A DNA stretch of 47,897 nt from Chloroflexota bacterium (GCA_029778615.1 JAKOPZ010000214.1:1-47897), one strand, 5' to 3'. Counted from the first letter of the stretch, positions 1 to 8,672 are shown. Translations and numbers: made by a program. The notes: a model not told the origin generated them from the letters alone.

Positions 1-13
1 CATTAGTCACAAG

Positions 14-250
14 TTAAGGTGAAGCGGAGTTTGTCAAGACCCCGCCTCTAGTTTTTCTGGTTGTCCGTTTGCGTTTGAGAACGCCGAGCCACTGGGCATT
101 GTCCGCCAAATAACGCACGACGTCATTTGCTTCGCCGCGCTGATAAGCTTGTGTGAAGAAATACAGACTCCGATACACCATTTCGAGCGACACGGCGGCA
201 AAGGGCTGATTCAACGCGGCAGCCACCGCATCGGTGAGGTCAACCAACAC
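14..250 (-). CDS. possible small hypothetical protein
   Basis: An open frame of 78 codons reads leftward from a GTG at 250 to TAA at 14-16. I recognise no family. The middle (VYRSLYFFTQAYQRGEANDVVRYL) is amphipathic and protein-like, while the C-terminus is a run of Lys/Arg/Thr. No Shine-Dalgarno sequence precedes the GTG and no ATG is available, although the frame stays open to about 295. It could be the 3' remnant of a longer gene or a chance frame. Confidence is low. Confidence 0.28.
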   Translation of the reverse strand: MLVDLTDAVAAALNQPFAAVSLEMVYRSLYFFTQAYQRGEANDVVRYLADNAQWLGVLKRKRTTRKTRGGVLTNSASP

Positions 251-401
251 GGCTGAGCTAAACCCAAAGCACCGGGGAGAATAACCTACAGAAATCTACA
301 GGTGTCATCTCTTGAAGATATTGCTAAACTCGTCGGCAATATAGGTTGCTGTTTATTTGCAGATGCGCGATTGCAACATCTGCCTTTGAGTGAGGTTGCC
401 A
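251..401. other. intergenic gap
   Basis: This is the 5' region of the secreted propeller gene. I see no convincing -35/-10 pair, hairpin or small gene. The only usable element is a GAGTGAGG ribosome-binding sequence at 388-395, just before the ATG at 402. Confidence 0.4.
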
Positions 402-1994
402 ATGCCTTGGTTTCGCTTTATTCGTTTTCTGTTTATCCTCCTTGGTATCGTTCTGCCAGAATTGCTCTTCACTGCACCGGACATGGTGACCGCTGCATTC
501 CAACCGCCCGCGCCCCATCGCAGGTTGCCGAATGTTCATTCCCAAATCACCACCTTTTCGAAAAACCCGCGTGCTTTGGCATTGAACTCATTACCCGGCG
601 TACTCTCTGCCAATTGCGAACCCACCTGGAAAACCCTTTCCAGCCCAAATGTCGCGGATTGGCCCAACAGTACTCTCTCTGATGTCAAGGCAATTTCGAC
701 AAACGATGTGTGGGCTGTCGGCATTTATTGGGGTTCAGCAGAGCCGCCAACGTTGACAATGCACTGGGATGGTGAAAAATGGCGCATCATCCCAAGCCCG
801 AGTCCCGGCTTGTTCAAAAGCGAACTCGTCGCGATTGATGGAACGGCTTCGGATGACTTGTGGGCGGTTGGCTATACCGAAGAATTGAATGATGAAACGC
901 ACACGCTTGCTTTGCATTGGGACGGTACTGCATGGCAGACAATTCCCAGTCCAAATCCGTATGCCGTTGATAACTGGCTGACCGATGTGGTTGCCGTTGC
1001 GCCTGATAACGTTTGGGCTGTAGGTTGGGGACGCGATGGGATAACCGACACAGATTTCACTCAGCCACTTTTCCTGCACTGGGACGGCGCAGACTGGACA
1101 CCCGTAAGCGCCCCGCAAATTGAAAATGCAGACCATCATCTCGCCGCGATTGATGCGAATGGCGCGAACGATATTTACGCCGTGGGCAATTACAGTTATT
1201 ATGACGAGAATTTGGATGACGAATTTGTTCTCACTTTGATACTGCATTATGACGGTGCGAACTGGACGATCATTTCATCACCAAATCCCGCTACCCATTC
1301 CAATGGTCTGGCAGCAGTTGAGACCATCGCCGCGAATGATGTCTGGGCAGTTGGCGCGTACACACCACAGAACTCGAATTCTCCCCGGACGCTTACCCTC
1401 CATTGGGACGGCGCAAGTTGGAACGTAATCGCCAGCCCAAACCCCGCGCCGAACTCAAATACGCTTGTTGGTATCAAGGCATTTGGTTCCAGTGAACTAT
1501 ACACAGTCGGAACAATATTCTATCCCACCCAAGTGCAGAGTCTTGCTTTGCGCGGCAATGGGAACGCATGGCATCAAGAAACAACTCCTATAACCAACGA
1601 GGTCGGACATTATCTCTCCGGTATAGATGGTGTAGCGGCTTCCGACCTTTGGGCAGTCGGCAGGCGATACAACCCTGGCAAATTTCGCACTTTGGTCCTG
1701 CATCGCGCTCCGCCGATTGCGCGCGCCGCGTTAGAGCTGCCTGTAAACAATGCGGTGATTTTTTCCAACAAGACTGTGCTCGATTGGAAAGAAAGCACTT
1801 GCGCGTCATTTTACATGCTCGATGTGCGCCGCGACTCGAAAACCGGAAGTCAAGTCATCTTTCGTGACAATCTTGACACAACACGCGTCAAACTCAGACA
1901 CCTGGCAAAGGCAAATTATTTCTGGCGTGTCCGTGCATGTAACGCCGACGCGTGCGCGGCTTGGTCCAAATGGCGTAGTTTTAAAAAAGGATAA
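402..1994 (+). CDS. secreted seven-bladed beta-propeller-like protein with C-terminal Ig/FN3-like module
   Basis: The protein has 530 residues. An N-terminal hydrophobic segment (FRFIRFLFILLGIVLPELLF) looks like a signal peptide or membrane anchor. Seven repeats of about 50 residues follow, each built as nDvWAVG, then LxLHWDG, then W..I.SPnP. The blade starts NDVWAVG, DDLWAVG, DNVWAVG, NDIYAVG, NDVWAVG, SELYTVG and SDLWAVG can be counted directly, so a seven-bladed propeller is likely. The last ~90 residues (LDW...CASFY, YFWRVRACN, terminal W..F) match the C-termini of three other secreted proteins in this window. The ATG at 402 is chosen because GAGTGAGG precedes it by about six bases; a GTG at 390 would add four residues. 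No catalytic residues are evident, so a binding or surface role is inferred. Confidence 0.85.
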   Translation: MPWFRFIRFLFILLGIVLPELLFTAPDMVTAAFQPPAPHRRLPNVHSQITTFSKNPRALALNSLPGVLSANCEPTWKTLSSPNVADWPNSTLSDVKAISTNDVWAVGIYWGSAEPPTLTMHWDGEKWRIIPSPSPGLFKSELVAIDGTASDDLWAVGYTEELNDETHTLALHWDGTAWQTIPSPNPYAVDNWLTDVVAVAPDNVWAVGWGRDGITDTDFTQPLFLHWDGADWTPVSAPQIENADHHLAAIDANGANDIYAVGNYSYYDENLDDEFVLTLILHYDGANWTIISSPNPATHSNGLAAVETIAANDVWAVGAYTPQNSNSPRTLTLHWDGASWNVIASPNPAPNSNTLVGIKAFGSSELYTVGTIFYPTQVQSLALRGNGNAWHQETTPITNEVGHYLSGIDGVAASDLWAVGRRYNPGKFRTLVLHRAPPIARAALELPVNNAVIFSNKTVLDWKESTCASFYMLDVRRDSKTGSQVIFRDNLDTTRVKLRHLAKANYFWRVRACNADACAAWSKWRSFKKG

Positions 1995-2052
1995 AACACT
2001 TTTGAAAGCCGGTTTTCCAGAAAATGGATTTGCGCTGACGTATCCTCCAAAT

Positions 2053-2080
2053 TTGCCCCCCACAAAAATTTTCCTATAAT
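2053..2080 (+). promoter_or_regulatory. sigma70-type promoter of the LuxR-type HTH gene
   Basis: TTGCCC (2053-2058) and a perfect TATAAT (2075-2080) are separated by 16 bases, about 40 bases upstream of the ATG at 2120. The -10 box is strong and the -35 is 4/6. Confidence 0.6.
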
Positions 2081-2119
2081 CCGCGCGTACCTACACCCTT
2101 TTTAATGGAGGCATGTTCC

Positions 2120-2434
2120 ATGAACGACCCGACTGCTCCGCTTGTTCGTACCGAACGCAAACCGCGCATGCAAAACGCGCGCCGCTGCCCCGCCCGCGAT
2201 GCAGGAGAACGCGACGTCACCCAAATTCCCCTCACCGCGCGCGAAATCCAAATCTTGAGATTGATTATGCAAGGACATTTGAATAAAGAAATCGCAAGCG
2301 AGCTAACTATCACCGAACGCACCGTATGGTTTCATTGCGGCAATCTCTTTGCAAAATTGGGCGTCGAACGACGCACCCAAGCCGCAATGCGCGGATATGA
2401 TATGGGATTTCATTTGACCACCGAATTGCTCTGA
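2120..2434 (+). CDS. small stand-alone LuxR/GerE-type HTH protein
   Basis: The protein has 104 residues. Residues 38-98 form a LuxR-type helix-turn-helix: LTAREIQILRLIMQG, then NKEIASELTITERTVWFH, then KLGVERRTQAAMRG. The first ~35 residues are charged and show no receiver or ligand-binding domain, so this is an orphan DNA-binding domain and nothing in the sequence indicates its signal. The start at 2120 is preferred over an ATG at 2105 because GGAGG (2107-2111) lies eight bases before it. The gene has its own TATAAT promoter and ends in a hairpin shared with the convergent gene to its right. The target genes are unknown; autoregulation is possible but not shown. Confidence 0.85.
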   Translation: MNDPTAPLVRTERKPRMQNARRCPARDAGERDVTQIPLTAREIQILRLIMQGHLNKEIASELTITERTVWFHCGNLFAKLGVERRTQAAMRGYDMGFHLTTELL

Positions 2435-2465
2435 ACGAACGGTTGAAAACTTTTGCTCGAAATGA

Positions 2466-2494
2466 AACGCCGCATCGAAAAATGATGCGGCGTT
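2466..2494. terminator. hairpin terminator between convergent genes
   Basis: Perfect 11-bp arms AACGCCGCATC (2466-2476) and GATGCGGCGTT (2484-2494) enclose a 7-nt loop. The T content downstream is modest on both strands. The position between convergent stops fits a bidirectional terminator. Confidence 0.7.
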
Positions 2495-2514
2495 CTTGTT
2501 CCGTCACTTTGGTT

Positions 2515-5500
2515 TCACTGCGCGTTCTTTTTAATCTTGAATTTTTGCCACGCACTCGCCGCGCAACCTTTCGCATTGCACGCTTTCAATTGCGCGTAAT
2601 ACGTTTGCCCTGTTTCCAGTGGCGCGGTCAAAAATTCCGTGCCGTTCTTGATAGTCTTTTTCGCAGCGCGCGCTCCATCCGTCGAACCTTGCTTTACGAG
2701 CACTTTATATTTCGTCGCGCACGTCACCGCGTCCCAATCCAACAGCACCGCGCGCGTATTCAATTTCGCATTCGGCGCGGGTGCAAGCAGTGTCGGCGCG
2801 TTCGGTTTGGACACCGCGCACGGGTCGGGTGTGTTTGTTACCGTTGGCGTCACCGTCGGCGTGGCAGGCGTAGTGGTTTGTGTGGGCGTTGCCGTTGGCG
2901 CTTCACCATCGGGGCTCGCTTCGTCGTCCATCCCCATTACCTCGATTTCGTTCAACGCCGCAACCTTGCTCCAATACCAATAGCCCGCTGTAGAATTGAT
3001 AGTAAAGCGCAGCTTGTCCACGATGATGGGCAAATTGAACGTGACGAGCGTGCCACCTTCCGCGTACGAATTCACTTGCCCCACATTCAACGACTGCACG
3101 GTTTGTCCGTTCAAGCTCAACGCCAACGTGCCGCCCGTAATGTGATACGGCGTCGTTTCCGGTCCTTGCCCAAAGCCGCCCCAATCGCCGCCCGTCGCAG
3201 GCGGACCGATGAGTTTCACCGATTTGATTTTGACGGGCGAGTCCCATTTCAATTGAATCCACTCGCCCGCCGCGCTCCCGTTCGTATCGTGTTCCGCCGA
3301 CATCCAACCGTTTTCTTCATCCTGCATGTTCGGGTCTTGCGCGGTCGTTCGTTCCGACGAATTCTTGTCTTGTGGCACAAACGCGCCACCGTTCAACACC
3401 TTTGTCAATCCGCCAACGGGCGCAGGCAGTAAATTGCCATCGCGCGCGGGATTCGGCGGACCGCCATTTGGAATTGGAATAAAGCCGCGTCGGTCGTTCA
3501 CGCGTGAGGGGTCAAAGGGTTGATACGGGTCGTCGGGATGGTCTTTGGATGACGCGGTTGCTTGCGCGTACGGCGCAACATTCGTCCAACCCGCTGTCGC
3601 TTCCGCTTGATTCGTAATCGAACCGCTCACATGTCCAAAATGACAGCCGATGCACGTGACCGTTTGACCGGGACGCGCGTAGGCGTTGCCTTGCGCGATG
3701 GAAATGTAACCGCGATTCCATCCGCTCACCGCGCGCCCCTCCGCATCGCGCAGCACAATGAACGCGGGCACGTCGGCGGGAATCTGCGCGGTAAATTCGC
3801 CGCGCGCAGAGACGGGAACGGTGGTGTATTTCACCGCGCGCACTTGAACATCTTGCTTGAACACATCGCACGGGTCGGGATAACCCTGCCCGTAACAATA
3901 CGCGCCCGTAAATTGATTCGCGTCAATATAAATATCCGCGAATTTAATCGAACCGGGGGGGGGCGAATTGTTGATGTACGGCAGACTCAACGGCGCGTTC
4001 GCGTACACGTTCGGATTGTGAATCGTTGCGGTCTGGATGCTGCCCGAATTTTTTTGTGACCAGCCATATTGATTCGGAAATAAATCGGCAGGCACATTCC
4101 ATTGACGCGGGTCATCGTCCGGCGTCGCGTTGAATTGGTCGCTCTTGCTCATCCAACCGGTGCGCGCGACAATCGGTTTCGCATCCATCGCGTCCGCTTT
4201 GCCAATGGTTAATGCAAGTTCGCTTTTTGAACTTCCATTAACATTCATCGTGAACAATTTGTATTGCAGATTCGAGCCCTGCAAATCAAAACGGCGTCCC
4301 GTCACCGGGTCGTTATAGCTTCCACTCGTCGGCAAAGAATTGTCCGCCGCGTTCGCGTACGAAAACAAAATTTTTCCATCCGGCATTCCGGCGGGATGAA
4401 GCGCATACGGCGGACTGTCGTCGCCGTGCCCCCACGCTTTATCGTACGACAAGCCCGCAATCGCATCGCCCGCATTCGCGTACAACATATCCACCGCCGC
4501 GCGCGCGACACGAATTCCCGTTTTCTGCGTGGAATGCACCATCGTACTGTCTTGCTGCGAAGTGAACGCAATCAACATTTCGCCATTGTTGAAAACGAGC
4601 GCGGGCTGCGCAGCAGTGTACGTATCGTGTCCGTCGTCTTCGGTGCGCGCCCATTCCGAATACGGCGTAAACGCGAAACGTTCAAACCCGCTGCCGTCGG
4701 GATTCACCGCGTGCAAATGCCACGCATTCGGACCGACGCGAATTTCGTCGCCGTTTGGTAATTTGCCGCCGGGCGGATTAAAGGTCGCGTCGGGGTTTGC
4801 ATAAATCAATGTCCCATCGCCGAGCGTGTGGTCGGTATCGCGATTGTCAATGCGATTAAAAATTCCTTTGCTGCTCGGCTGATTGAAATTATTCCACCAG
4901 CGCGAAAACAAAATGCGTCCGTCGGGCAGCGGCGTCGGATGCAAAAGCCCGCCGCGTTCGGTGGTGATGCGGTGCAAATTGGAACCGTCGCTGTTGACGA
5001 TATACAAGTTGTAATCGTAGCGCGCATCATAATGCGAACGCGAAGGATAGCGCGTGGACGAAAAGACGATGCGCCCATCCGCCAGATACGCGGGAAACAA
5101 ATCATTCCAAAAATGGTACGTCTCGTAATTCCCGTAATCGTATCCTTGACTGTTGTTGTTGGGAACGCTTGTGAACGTGCGGTCGGGAATCGGAATTTTG
5201 CGAAAGTTGTTTCCGTCCACGCCGATTTCGTACAGGCGCCAACCAAAACTCGCGGCATCGGAATCTATTGTCGTCGCGCCCGCGAAAATAATTTTCGTTC
5301 CGTCAAACGAAACATCGGGCGACTGCACATCAATCAAATTGCCCGTCGCCGCGCTCGGATTCGCGCCGTCCACCAACGTCGTCAGCGAGCCGTCCGCGTG
5401 GCGAATCATCAATTTCGATTTCGGCGCGAACTTGGGCAAACCCGAACCGAATTGTCCGGCGGGTCCCACTTCAGTATGAAAAATATCATCTGCGGTCGCG

Positions 5501-5631
5501 AGATGCTGACGCGCGACAAACACAATATCCGTCGCGGCAAACACACGCGCCGCCGAGCTAAAAGAAAACGCGAACACGCAAACGACCAGCGCGGCGAGAC
5601 CGAGAATTCGCAAAAGACGAAATGGGCGCAT
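2515..5631 (-). CDS. secreted PD40 propeller / CxxCH haem-motif / discoidin-like protein with C-terminal Ig/FN3-like module
   Basis: The protein has 1038 residues. It starts with a signal peptide (MRPFRLLRILGLAALVVCVFAF..., cleaved near VFA-AT). PD40/TolB-like propeller repeats follow (SPDVSFDGTKIIFAG, PAYLADGRIVFSSTR, PTPLPDGRILFSRWW, PAGMPDGKILFSYA). A single haem-c motif CIGCH is at residues 660-664 (DNA 3640-3654). A discoidin-like region spans roughly 730-900 (GEWIQLKWDSPVKIKSVKLIG), then a Thr-Pro linker and the shared ~90-residue C-terminal module. PD40 plus a single CxxCH recalls proteins annotated as related to the hydrazine synthase alpha subunit; this is from memory, and no other Hzs gene is present. 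One haem suggests an extracytoplasmic electron-transfer or redox-sensing role (inferred). The ATG at 5631 is chosen because it opens the signal peptide; a TTG at 5694 is possible. No clear ribosome-binding site is seen. Confidence 0.85.
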   Translation of the reverse strand: MRPFRLLRILGLAALVVCVFAFSFSSAARVFAATDIVFVARQHLATADDIFHTEVGPAGQFGSGLPKFAPKSKLMIRHADGSLTTLVDGANPSAATGNLIDVQSPDVSFDGTKIIFAGATTIDSDAASFGWRLYEIGVDGNNFRKIPIPDRTFTSVPNNNSQGYDYGNYETYHFWNDLFPAYLADGRIVFSSTRYPSRSHYDARYDYNLYIVNSDGSNLHRITTERGGLLHPTPLPDGRILFSRWWNNFNQPSSKGIFNRIDNRDTDHTLGDGTLIYANPDATFNPPGGKLPNGDEIRVGPNAWHLHAVNPDGSGFERFAFTPYSEWARTEDDGHDTYTAAQPALVFNNGEMLIAFTSQQDSTMVHSTQKTGIRVARAAVDMLYANAGDAIAGLSYDKAWGHGDDSPPYALHPAGMPDGKILFSYANAADNSLPTSGSYNDPVTGRRFDLQGSNLQYKLFTMNVNGSSKSELALTIGKADAMDAKPIVARTGWMSKSDQFNATPDDDPRQWNVPADLFPNQYGWSQKNSGSIQTATIHNPNVYANAPLSLPYINNSPPPGSIKFADIYIDANQFTGAYCYGQGYPDPCDVFKQDVQVRAVKYTTVPVSARGEFTAQIPADVPAFIVLRDAEGRAVSGWNRGYISIAQGNAYARPGQTVTCIGCHFGHVSGSITNQAEATAGWTNVAPYAQATASSKDHPDDPYQPFDPSRVNDRRGFIPIPNGGPPNPARDGNLLPAPVGGLTKVLNGGAFVPQDKNSSERTTAQDPNMQDEENGWMSAEHDTNGSAAGEWIQLKWDSPVKIKSVKLIGPPATGGDWGGFGQGPETTPYHITGGTLALSLNGQTVQSLNVGQVNSYAEGGTLVTFNLPIIVDKLRFTINSTAGYWYWSKVAALNEIEVMGMDDEASPDGEAPTATPTQTTTPATPTVTPTVTNTPDPCAVSKPNAPTLLAPAPNAKLNTRAVLLDWDAVTCATKYKVLVKQGSTDGARAAKKTIKNGTEFLTAPLETGQTYYAQLKACNAKGCAASAWQKFKIKKNAQ
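3955..3963 (-). repeat. 9-nt poly-C tract in coding sequence
   Basis: Nine G on the + strand are nine C on the coding strand, giving Pro-Pro-Pro in the PD40/CxxCH protein. The frame is intact across the tract. It is one of five such tracts in the window and a candidate slippage site. Confidence 0.9.
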
Positions 5632-5708
5632 AAGAAAAAAGGGGATGTCGTTTTCGGAGCGCGCGTTGAAAACAACAGTCCCCCGCAGAATCAAAATGGA
5701 GCGTTCGC

Positions 5709-5714
5709 ATTATA
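5709..5714 (-). promoter_or_regulatory. -10 box of the PD40/CxxCH gene
   Basis: A perfect TATAAT reads leftward at 5714-5709. Transcription would start near 5702 and leave about 70 nt of leader before the ATG at 5631. No good -35 is found at 16-18 bases. Confidence 0.5.
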
Positions 5715-5761
5715 GTTTGCGAGTCCGTCTGCGCGAAATAGGACAATGATGCCAGAACAAA

Positions 5762-5789
5762 AAAATGCGGCGCACTTGCGCCGCATTTT
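5762..5789. terminator. bidirectional terminator hairpin
   Basis: The palindrome has 13-bp arms AAAATGCGGCGCA (5762-5774) and TGCGCCGCATTTT (5777-5789), separated by CT. T-runs on both strands suit Rho-independent termination. It lies downstream of the small secreted protein gene, which reads leftward and stops at 5882. Confidence 0.75.
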
Positions 5790-5810
5790 GGAATGTGCGT
5801 TATTTTTTTC

Positions 5811-5861
5811 AGACGTGACAGGTTTCGGCGATGTAACCATCGCAAAAACCTGTTACGTCTT
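5811..5861. repeat. nested 51-bp inverted repeat
   Basis: The outer arms AGACGTGACAGGTTT (from 5811) and AAACCTGTTACGTCT (to 5860) pair with one G.T. The inner arms GCGATG and CATCGC close on a TAAC loop. It lies in the 3' region of the small secreted protein gene, before the terminator, and has no adjoining T-tract of its own. It looks like a dispersed palindromic repeat or an RNA-stabilising hairpin. Confidence 0.7.
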
Positions 5862-5881
5862 GAATTGAGGCGAGCTCGGCG

Positions 5882-6295
5882 TTAAAAACCTCCCGTCGCA
5901 ATCAGCGTGCCGGTGGACGTTTTGACCTGCACGACCGCGCCGGCTTGGATGTTGGGCACTGCGTTGCCAAGATTCGTGTTCAGATTCAAACGCGCCGCGC
6001 CCAAACCATTCACGGTTGCCGAACCGACCTGCGCGCCGTTGACAAAAATGTTCACTTGTTTGCCCGCGAGCTTTTTGATGTTTTCCACTTCGGCCTGAAA
6101 TTCGCGTTCGCTGCCTTTGGCTTTGTATGTCGCCGTGCCCTTGGCTCTGGGATACGCGCCGGCGGCTGTCAACGTGATGCGCGTTTTGTTGCCGCCGCCA
6201 CCACCGCTCCCATGTTTGGCGAACGCCGCTTGAGACAAACTGCCGAGCATGACGGCGGCGACGAGAGCGGCGAGTAAGAACATTCGGGTTTTCAT
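5882..6295 (-). CDS. small secreted protein of unknown function
   Basis: The protein has 137 residues. A clear signal peptide (MKTRMFLLAALVAAVMLGSL..AAFA) is followed by a short Gly-rich stretch (HGSGGGGG) and a beta-rich domain of about 90 residues with GAYPRAKGTATYKAKGSERE, KKLAGKQVNIFVNG and VVQVKTSTGTLIATGGF. This resembles a family of small exported bacterial proteins that I cannot name, and no catalytic residues are visible. The ATG at 6295 is chosen because AAGGAG (6305-6310) precedes it by nine bases and it opens the signal peptide; an upstream in-frame start at 6379 would bury both. It reads away from the sensor kinase at 6526. Confidence 0.8.
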   Translation of the reverse strand: MKTRMFLLAALVAAVMLGSLSQAAFAKHGSGGGGGNKTRITLTAAGAYPRAKGTATYKAKGSEREFQAEVENIKKLAGKQVNIFVNGAQVGSATVNGLGAARLNLNTNLGNAVPNIQAGAVVQVKTSTGTLIATGGF

Positions 6296-6485
6296 TTTCA
6301 AGGACTCCTTGTGCTTGGGCATTTCGGCAAAGCTTTGTTTGCCAAAATGCGCGGTGTGAATTGGAACGATTGACCGCATCTTAGCAGGAGCCGGGCGTTG
6401 GCGGAACGGACTGTGGTCTCGATTCGCGCTGCCGGAGGTCGGTAAAAAAATCCGACTTTGGTCCAGTATCCAAATCGGACGCGGG

Positions 6486-6494
6486 TGCTATAAT
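6486..6494 (+). promoter_or_regulatory. extended -10 promoter of the kinase-regulator pair
   Basis: TGC followed directly by TATAAT (6489-6494) forms an extended -10 element. No -35 match is seen at 17 bases, which extended -10 promoters tolerate. The start codon is at 6526. Confidence 0.6.
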
Positions 6495-6525
6495 CTCGTA
6501 TGTAACGCTATCGGCTTGCCGCAAA

Positions 6526-7977
6526 ATGTATTCCAAACTCGAATCCTGGTTTCGTGCGCGTTCGTGGGCACAACGTTTTTTGCTCGCGAGTTTTGTCATT
6601 CTTCTCGCCGGTATGGCAGCCATCGGCGCGTGGCTCGCTTCACAAATCGAACAAGGTGTGGTGCATCGCACAGCCGAAACGGCGGCAGTGTATGTGGACA
6701 GCGCGGTCGCGCCCTCGCTGCAAAGTCTGGCAAACAATGATTCGCTCGCCGCATCCGACCAAGCCAAACTCGACGAATTGTTTCGCGCGACACCGCTCGG
6801 CGAACGCATTCCTTCGTTCAAAGTGTGGACTCCGCAGGGACGCGTGGTGTATGCAACCAGCGCCAACATTGTCGGACAAACGTTTCCGATTGAAGGCGGA
6901 CTGGCGCAAGCGCTGCGCGGACAGGTCGCCGGCGAAATCAGCGCGTTGGACGAACAAGAAAATGTGAGCGAACGCGCGCGCGGCAAGCCATTGTTGGAAA
7001 TCTACAGCCCGGTCCGCCGCGAGGGTTCGGAAGAAATCATCGCCGCCGCCGAATTTTATCAAGCGGTGGACGAACTCGAACGCGACCTCGCCGCCAGCGT
7101 TCAACAAACGTGGCTCTTTGTCGGCGCGGTCACGATTGGGATGTACCTCTTGCTCGCGGGCTTTGTCCAAGTTGCCAGCAACACCATCGCGCGCCAAGAA
7201 AGCGAATTGACCGCGCAAGTGAATCGCCTGCGCGAGCTCTTGCGCACCAACGCGGAATTGGACGAACGCGTGCGCCGCGCCGCCGCGCAAACGACCGCGC
7301 TGAACGAACGCTTTTTGCGCCGCATCAGCGCGGAGCTCCACGACGGACCCGCGCAAGATTTGGGACTCGCCCTCTTGAAACTCGATAACGTCATCGCGCG
7401 CTGCGAGGCGCACGCCAAACAGGACAATACGCGCGAATTCGCGCAGGACGAAGCGGACTTGAATGTTGTCCAGCAATCGCTCAATCACGCGCTCCAAGAG
7501 ATTCGCGCGATTTCAGCGGGCATGGGCGTGCCGCAGCTCAACCATCTCACGTTGAACGAAATTGTCGCGCGCGTCATTCGCACCCACGAGCGGCGCACCA
7601 ACACACACGTCATTGTCGAAACAGAAAACCTGCCCACGCAAGTTTCGCTCGCCGTCAAAATTACACTCTATCGCGTGATTCAAGAAGCATTGACCAACGC
7701 GTACCGCCACGCGCAAGGCGTCGGACAGCGCGTCGCCGTGCGCGCGGTGGATGGTGAAGTACAGATTGAAATTGCCGACCAAGGACCCGGCGCGAACGGG
7801 GACGCGCCAACGGACGAGACCGAACATCTCGGCATCGTCGGAATGCGCGAACGCGTAGAAAGTTTGGGCGGCAGGTTCGAATGGCACAGCACGCCGCAGG
7901 GGACGCGCGTCCGCGCGCGTTTGCCCACGCGGGACGAGGAAACGCATGAGCGAAAAAATTCAAATCATCGTGATTGA
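6526..7977 (+). CDS. NarL-family membrane sensor histidine kinase
   Basis: The protein has 483 residues. Two membrane segments (about 17-38 and 196-217) enclose an extracytoplasmic sensor of about 155 residues containing FKVWTPQGRVVYAT, which is dCache/PAS-like. A coiled coil (220-255) leads into a HisKA_3 dimerisation domain with phospho-acceptor His272 (ISAELHDGPAQDLG). The ATPase domain has N box YRVIQEALTNAYRHA and G boxes IADQGPG and GIVGMRERVESLGG. This is the DegS/LiaS-type architecture. The 3' end overlaps the response regulator by 32 bases, so the two are translationally coupled and form one system. The signal is unknown. The next genes encode a lytic transglycosylase and a secreted protease, so envelope stress or cell-wall turnover is a reasonable but unproven input. 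Confidence 0.93.
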   Translation: MYSKLESWFRARSWAQRFLLASFVILLAGMAAIGAWLASQIEQGVVHRTAETAAVYVDSAVAPSLQSLANNDSLAASDQAKLDELFRATPLGERIPSFKVWTPQGRVVYATSANIVGQTFPIEGGLAQALRGQVAGEISALDEQENVSERARGKPLLEIYSPVRREGSEEIIAAAEFYQAVDELERDLAASVQQTWLFVGAVTIGMYLLLAGFVQVASNTIARQESELTAQVNRLRELLRTNAELDERVRRAAAQTTALNERFLRRISAELHDGPAQDLGLALLKLDNVIARCEAHAKQDNTREFAQDEADLNVVQQSLNHALQEIRAISAGMGVPQLNHLTLNEIVARVIRTHERRTNTHVIVETENLPTQVSLAVKITLYRVIQEALTNAYRHAQGVGQRVAVRAVDGEVQIEIADQGPGANGDAPTDETEHLGIVGMRERVESLGGRFEWHSTPQGTRVRARLPTRDEETHERKNSNHRD

Positions 7978-8596
7978 CGACCATCCGTTGTTTCGTGATG
8001 GCGTCGTCAACACGCTCAAGAGCGAAGCGGAGTTTGAAGTGGTAGCGGAAGGCACAACGGCTGCGGATGCCGTGCGGCTCGCAAGCGAACATCTGCCCGA
8101 TGTGTTATTGCTCGACATTAATATTCCCGGCGGAGGTTTGAGCGCGGTGCCGAAAATCGCGGCAAACAGTCCCGTCACCAAAATTGTCATGCTCACCGCG
8201 TCGGAAGAAGAAGATGATGTTGTGCACGCGCTCAAGGCGGGCGCGCGCGGTTACATTGTCAAAGGCGTTGCCGCGCGCGAATTGCGGACGATATTGCGCG
8301 CGGTGCACAATGGCGAAGCGTACGTCACGCCCGCGCTCGCCGCGAGTTTGCTTTCGGATTTTCAGGCGGAAGCGAAAGGGATGAAACAATCCAGTCCGCT
8401 TCAAGATTTGACAGAGCGCGAACGCGAAATTTTAGAATTTGTCGCCGTCGGCAAGAGCAACAAAGAAATCGCGGCGGAATTGTTCTTGAGCGAAAAAACG
8501 GTCAAACATCACATGACCAACATTCTGCAAAAGTTGCACGTCCGCAATCGCGTCGAAGCGGCGCTGCTCGCGCAGCAAGAAACGCGCGGGCTGTGA
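7946..8596 (+). CDS. NarL/FixJ-family response regulator
   Basis: The protein has 216 residues. The receiver domain carries the acidic pair D11/D12, phospho-acceptor Asp57 (LLLDINIPGG), Thr/Ser switch MLTASEE and Lys in YIVKG. The C-terminal LuxR-type HTH begins LTEREREILEFVAVGKSNKEIA and continues SEKTVKHHMTNILQKL. It overlaps the upstream kinase gene, its evident partner. The target promoters are unknown. The gene downstream at 8673 has its own TATAAT, so it may be a target rather than part of the transcript. Confidence 0.95.
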   Translation: MSEKIQIIVIDDHPLFRDGVVNTLKSEAEFEVVAEGTTAADAVRLASEHLPDVLLLDINIPGGGLSAVPKIAANSPVTKIVMLTASEEEDDVVHALKAGARGYIVKGVAARELRTILRAVHNGEAYVTPALAASLLSDFQAEAKGMKQSSPLQDLTEREREILEFVAVGKSNKEIAAELFLSEKTVKHHMTNILQKLHVRNRVEAALLAQQETRGL

Positions 8597-8637
8597 AAAT
8601 TGCGCGGAACTCGCGCGCCTTTCCTGGCGTCTTGTTT

Positions 8638-8664
8638 TTGTCACGTTCGGAATACAGTTATAAT
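8638..8664 (+). promoter_or_regulatory. promoter of the lytic transglycosylase gene
   Basis: TTGTCA (8638-8643) and a perfect TATAAT (8659-8664) lie 15 bases apart, which is shorter than ideal. The -10 ends eight bases before the ATG at 8673, so the transcript is leaderless or nearly so. Confidence 0.5.
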
Positions 8665-8672
8665 TTTGCCCA

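Noticed and set aside
2443-3432. 329-codon rightward frame (and 4828-5715) opposite the PD40/CxxCH gene
   Set aside because: Strongly Arg-rich shadow frames produced by CGCG-rich codons; no domain is visible.
7869-7885. GGTTCGAATGGC, resembling a tRNA T-loop
   Set aside because: It lies inside the kinase ATPase-domain coding sequence; no acceptor stem, D-arm or anticodon arm can be built around it. No other tRNA-like segment was found.
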